A stretch of DNA of 9,369 nt from an uncultured Clostridia bacterium (lineage in GTDB: Bacteria; Bacillota; Clostridia; UBA1381; UMGS1253). Made by a program: the position numbers and the translations under genes. Numbering within the stretch: position 1 is the first letter of the stretch; every line of letters starts with the position of its first letter. The stretch spans positions 1 through 9,369 of the forward strand of contig CAKSHB010000052.1 of the NCBI GenBank assembly GCA_934456295.1, read 5' to 3'. Below, one piece after another: positions 7,901 through 9,369 of the stretch. The notes beneath the pieces are model-generated. The model saw only the letters and a list, made by a program, of their open reading frames with translations. It made no database searches and was not told the DNA's origin.

Positions 7901-9369
7901 TGACAATCACACTGTTTGTATCGCCTGCGGCAGCATACTTTGCATTTGTCTGAAGTACACACGGCAATGATGCCGTTCCTGCATTTGTGCCAAGCATTCC
8001 GTATTCATTTTTGCCCCATGCCATAACCGTACCGTCGCTTTTCAAGGCATAACAGTACAGATCACCTGCCGAAACCTGTACAACATCTGTCAGCCCCGGT
8101 ATCTGTGCCGGATACGGGCGGTACAAAAGTGAGGTATTTTCACCAAGGGCAAGATTTTCATTGCTTCCCCAACCCCACACAGTTCCGTCCGACTTCACAA
8201 CATAGCTTGTATCAATGCTTGCCGCAACCTGTACATTTTCAAGCGCACTGAAAAGCTCCCAGCTTTCCTCCGGCGTCGGTTGATACCCATGAACATCAAA
8301 ATCCTCCTCATACTCTGCCGTATGTATCTCGCTGCTCACCAGTCCGCATGCCAAATTTGACATACTGAAGCTTCGTCCGTATGCAACCTTATTTCCCAAA
8401 TGTGCCATTTTATCCGCTGTATTCAGCACAGCCGCCTTCACATCTGCCTCACCGCGCACTAAAGCTTTTGCTGCACCGGCGCTGACCTGCGCCGCCGCCA
8501 TACTTGTTCCGCTCATTTCTCCGTATGCGCCCTCCGGCAGAGTACTTTCCACATAGCGCCCCACAGCAGCAATGTCCACGCTTGTCGTACCATAGTTTGA
8601 ATAATAAGAAAATCCCAAATCTTGGTTCAGCGATGCCACGCTTATAATATTGTCCAAATCAAATGACGCCGGATATATCGGCATTGTCTCCAAATCTGTG
8701 CGCGCATTGCCCGCCGCACAAACAAACAATACATCGTTTGCCGCCGCCATTGCTTCGCGCAGCGCACGATTGTTATCTTTTCCCCCAAAGCTCATATTTA
8801 CAATTTCGGCGCCATGTTGCCGTGCATACTCAATAGCGCTGATTATATCGCTCGTATAAGCACGTCCGTTTTCAAACACCTTAAGCGGCAGAATTTGTGT
8901 TTCCGGTGAATTCTGCGCAATAATGCCCGCCACATGTGTACCATGATAATATTCGTCCTTATATTCCGCTTTGTAGGACAGTTCTTCACCGTTTACAAAA
9001 TCATAGCCCTCACGCAGATGTCCCGAAAGTCCGGAGTGCGTTACGTCCACGCCGCCGTCAATAACCGCAGCAACCGGCGCCGGGTCAGGCTCTCTGTCAG
9101 CTTTGTCCGTCGGTTCTATTTCCAGCATAATCTCCGCCGGCGTTTCCGATGCCGGTATCGCTGTATCCTCCGTTTCCGACAAATCAATATCAAGTCTTAA
9201 ACCATCAGCCGCAAGTTCAAGCTCATAGTCCGGCTGAACATATTCAATCTGAGTGTTGTCGGATAATTTCTGCACAAAGGTTTCTAAATCAACTTTCTCT
9301 GTCAGAACTACCGATGTCAGACTTTGCGGAATTTCCTCTGCAAAGTAAGCCGGCGTTTCATTCATACTA
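4617..9369 (-). CDS. Modular secreted S8 (subtilisin-like) serine protease with RCC1 propeller, PPC-like, four CBM-like and cohesin-like domains; 5' partial
   Basis: Predicted extracellular serine endopeptidase of the subtilase family, at least 1582 residues (numbered from the in-frame ATG at 9365). Residues 1-51 resemble the end of an I9 propeptide inhibitor (EYVQPDYELE at 41-50), followed by an acidic linker to about 95. The S8 domain is about 98-345: Asp103 (VIDGGVD), His141 (HGTHVAG), oxyanion Asn220 (CAAGN) and Ser288 (GTSMA) are all present, so activity is likely. Then come seven RCC1-like repeats (about 376-700), a PPC-like beta domain (about 704-810), four homologous CBM6/35-like modules (about 824-1453) and a cohesin-like domain (about 1473-1582). 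The stop is TAA at 4619-4617. No LPXTG motif or dockerin is seen at the C-terminus. The frame stays open upstream of ATG 9365, and no signal peptide is visible, so the true start lies outside the window. The protease call is firm; the substrate is unknown and the ancillary domain names rest on motif reading only. Confidence 0.93.
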   Translation of the reverse strand, partial: SMNETPAYFAEEIPQSLTSVVLTEKVDLETFVQKLSDNTQIEYVQPDYELELAADGLRLDIDLSETEDTAIPASETPAEIMLEIEPTDKADREPDPAPVAAVIDGGVDVTHSGLSGHLREGYDFVNGEELSYKAEYKDEYYHGTHVAGIIAQNSPETQILPLKVFENGRAYTSDIISAIEYARQHGAEIVNMSFGGKDNNRALREAMAAANDVLFVCAAGNARTDLETMPIYPASFDLDNIISVASLNQDLGFSYYSNYGTTSVDIAAVGRYVESTLPEGAYGEMSGTSMAAAQVSAGAAKALVRGEADVKAAVLNTADKMAHLGNKVAYGRSFSMSNLACGLVSSEIHTAEYEEDFDVHGYQPTPEESWELFSALENVQVAASIDTSYVVKSDGTVWGWGSNENLALGENTSLLYRPYPAQIPGLTDVVQVSAGDLYCYALKSDGTVMAWGKNEYGMLGTNAGTASLPCVLQTNAKYAAAGDTNSVIVKTDGTVTIRGDSQYLPDSDVSAITGVEKAAAHRGQFALLKEDGTVLSWGRLIWSDSNSGINRNKTPYIQPVLNNVRDIAIGYYETYMVTEDNKLYFGGEYNETPQVYSENIKNVTAVEEQIFLIYTDGTAKGAGSNLFRQLGAGEDIEQEFITQYVPVAGVSNIEMISTYYRHTIALCGDGTIWVWGDNSLGQLGTGDCEERRLPIPLAFGSDRDGSTYEKAYFLVENTAVVPENTTRDNWFEFTPIETGRYIISSYNSANTFINGYLYKTDTPTSSNYIQSSENEYPRSYFHIEAYLTKNQRYYIRADHAPQGKGYGVRVENTDRALSLLNTRVATIEAEDMVQFRYNRNGISAKYSAVTDTGASGGKALLASGSYPGDNKINETNDIYMPPLSFNLSSNVQKRYYFWVRSKVTDTSQDSLWFGAGELDGYAYANKGLNIGTMEQPWTWTLVAERSLWNGYHTIAICPREFGGLIDKVLVTDDSGYVPSDIPESEYLVYEMENAAMSCYSAGGVDAGYVSSEEAFASGAASVTAYVSGIDNKVSSVSAEAVPAMTFTVPIQNEDKYSVWVRARKIDSSSDSVWVAFDEQDYVYTNLSHAAEDTWVWTKLRDETMTAGEHTLKLVPREEGGIFDKIAVCRDNIWNEPNDTMVNGHAVFEMEDCTITPYTSPEGETADFTVITDENASGGKALAARVDNGYLRMDRVYASSTPVIKCSFYVDKPDVYDVYFRARIGSYSQNSIWVGADDAPYEWRDLPVNDKEEQNGYKIVYAGSFTLRPGRHSVKIIPREADGVFDQLIVTNNRKFGTMENYMVGGNYTAYAEHGLMTSFYDGTNSAAYRKTRAIRSSNGAAMRARVVSPVWGGKIDNTNGISEAVLRFETAVEKTGTYAVWARVCANSSASDSLWLKNGNGRYVQKGLPINADGDTGNFTWTKLDTVRLSAGSYTLSFIPRENDCLIDKVMLTADLTYVPPETVLSENPSAAGTVQAEITIREGEEKLIALSCTNVPYERFGNFVFSYNSADIEIVDLAAQIQGQTVTEPGTYGLLKVISAEAGSAVFLPAIIPEPGMVWSGAVTVIKVRGLRDCESSITFSR
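5007..5453 (-). repeat. CBM6/35-like module, copy 4 of 4 (divergent start)
   Basis: Protease residues about 1305-1453. The opening acidic motif is changed to YTAYAEHGLM, but the rest is retained: YAVWARVCA, DSLWLKNGNG, FTWTKLDTV, and GSYTLSFIPRENDCLIDKVMLT. The core is therefore conserved while the first strand, which in CBM6/35 families often helps bind calcium, has diverged. Confidence 0.62.
5496..5936 (-). repeat. CBM6/35-like module, copy 3 of 4
   Basis: Protease residues about 1144-1290. Begins AVFEMEDCTITPY, then ENASGGKALAAR, YDVYFRARIG, NSIWVGADD, and ends GRHSVKIIPREADGVFDQLIVT. Element order is identical to copies 1 and 2. Confidence 0.68.
5979..6410 (-). repeat. CBM6/35-like module, copy 2 of 4
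   Basis: Protease residues about 986-1129. Begins LVYEMENAAMSCY, then YSVWVRARK, DSVWVAFDEQ, DTWVWTKLRDETM, and ends GEHTLKLVPREEGGIFDKIAV. Same element order as copy 1. The S-G-G-K-A segment is less well kept here (ASGAASV). Confidence 0.68.
6450..6896 (-). repeat. CBM6/35-like module, copy 1 of 4
   Basis: Protease residues about 824-972. Begins TIEAEDMVQF, then TGASGGKALL, YYFWVRSK, DSLWFGAG, WTWTLVAERS, and ends HTIAICPREFGGLIDKVLVT. An initial E-A-E-D, a central S-G-G-K-A and a closing I-D-K-V-x-V-T are typical of CBM6/CBM35-like beta-sandwich modules on secreted proteins, which usually bind carbohydrate. Ligand is unknown. Confidence 0.7.
6936..7256 (-). other. PPC-like (bacterial pre-peptidase C-terminal type) beta domain
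   Basis: Protease residues about 704-810. The pattern DNWFEFTPIETGRYIIS, then a strand with a YLY core (755-757), then AYLTKNQRYYIRAD, then GYGVRVE matches the usual PPC layout: (D)WF-x-F-x-x-x-x-x-G-Y at the start, L-x-x-G/N-x-x-YYIR near the end and a final Y-x-V strand. PPC domains are common C-terminal to secreted peptidases and are beta sandwiches that are often removed during maturation. Assignment is from pattern only. Confidence 0.6.
7266..8240 (-). repeat. Seven RCC1-like repeats, predicted seven-bladed beta-propeller
   Basis: Protease residues about 376-700 contain seven tandem units of about 40-55 residues. Each has a hydrophobic strand, a turn usually reading DGT (393-395, 444-446, 491-493, 530-532, 615-617, 668-670; DNK at 579-581 in unit five) and then a strand. 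That strand ends in WG in four units: GWG 398-400, AWG 449-451, SWG 535-537 and VWG 673-675. Units three, five and six have degenerate WG positions (IRG, FGG, GAG). Several units continue with the RCC1-type N-x-x-G-x-L-G pattern, as in KNEYGMLGT and DNSLGQLGTGD. Seven units match the blade number of RCC1 propellers. The likely role is protein binding or substrate presentation, which is inferred. Confidence 0.85.
8331..9074 (-). other. S8 peptidase catalytic domain (within the protease gene)
   Basis: Catalytic core at about residues 98-345 of the protease. The Asp motif is VAAVIDGGVDVTHSGL (D103), the His motif HGTHVAGIIAQN (H141), the strand EIVNMSFGG near 187-195, the oxyanion Asn in CAAGN (N220) and the Ser motif GEMSGTSMAAAQ (S288). 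The order and spacing fit subtilases. The proline usual after the Ser motif (GTSMAxP) is replaced, giving AAAQ, and the usual IDTG is IDGG. Neither change removes a catalytic residue. Confidence 0.93.

Noticed and set aside
9363..9365. ATG at 9365 as the true start of the protease
   Set aside because: The frame remains open upstream, no signal peptide follows this ATG, and it would begin inside a propeptide domain. The start is most likely beyond the window.

Overview
The window is essentially all coding on the minus strand and looks like part of one operon for cell-surface or secreted proteins. In transcription order (right to left) it holds three genes. The first is a giant modular subtilisin-family protease, whose 5' end lies beyond position 9369. 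The second is a 364-residue protein with an N-terminal membrane anchor and no recognised family. The third is a secreted RHS/YD-repeat protein that starts at 3511 and runs off the left edge at position 1. I see no RNA gene, mobile element, CRISPR array, promoter or terminator, and no non-coding stretch longer than about 15 bases.

Organism (inference): the strong AAGGAGG ribosome binding site, the Gram-positive-like signal and anchor segments, the moderate GC content, the codon use, and the combination of S8 protease, CBM-like modules, a cohesin-like domain and a YD-repeat protein all suggest a Clostridia-type Firmicute, perhaps gut- or biomass-associated. No species can be named from the sequence.

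Layout: 9369-4617 encodes, in order, an I9-type propeptide remnant, an S8 catalytic domain with an intact Asp/His/Asn/Ser set, seven RCC1-like blades, a PPC-like beta domain, four copies of a CBM6/35-like module and a C-terminal cohesin-like domain. The interval 4602-3508 encodes the membrane-anchored helical protein, 14 bases after the protease stop. The interval 3511-1 encodes the YD-repeat protein, whose ATG overlaps the preceding stop codon (ATGA).

How they may work together (inference): the very tight spacing implies co-transcription and coupled translation. YD-repeat proteins form large shells that often carry a variable C-terminal cargo and are commonly proteolysed. A co-encoded surface protease plus an anchored helical partner could form an export, maturation or display module. 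The YD C-terminus, where a toxin or other cargo domain would sit, is outside the window, so a toxin role can be neither claimed nor excluded.
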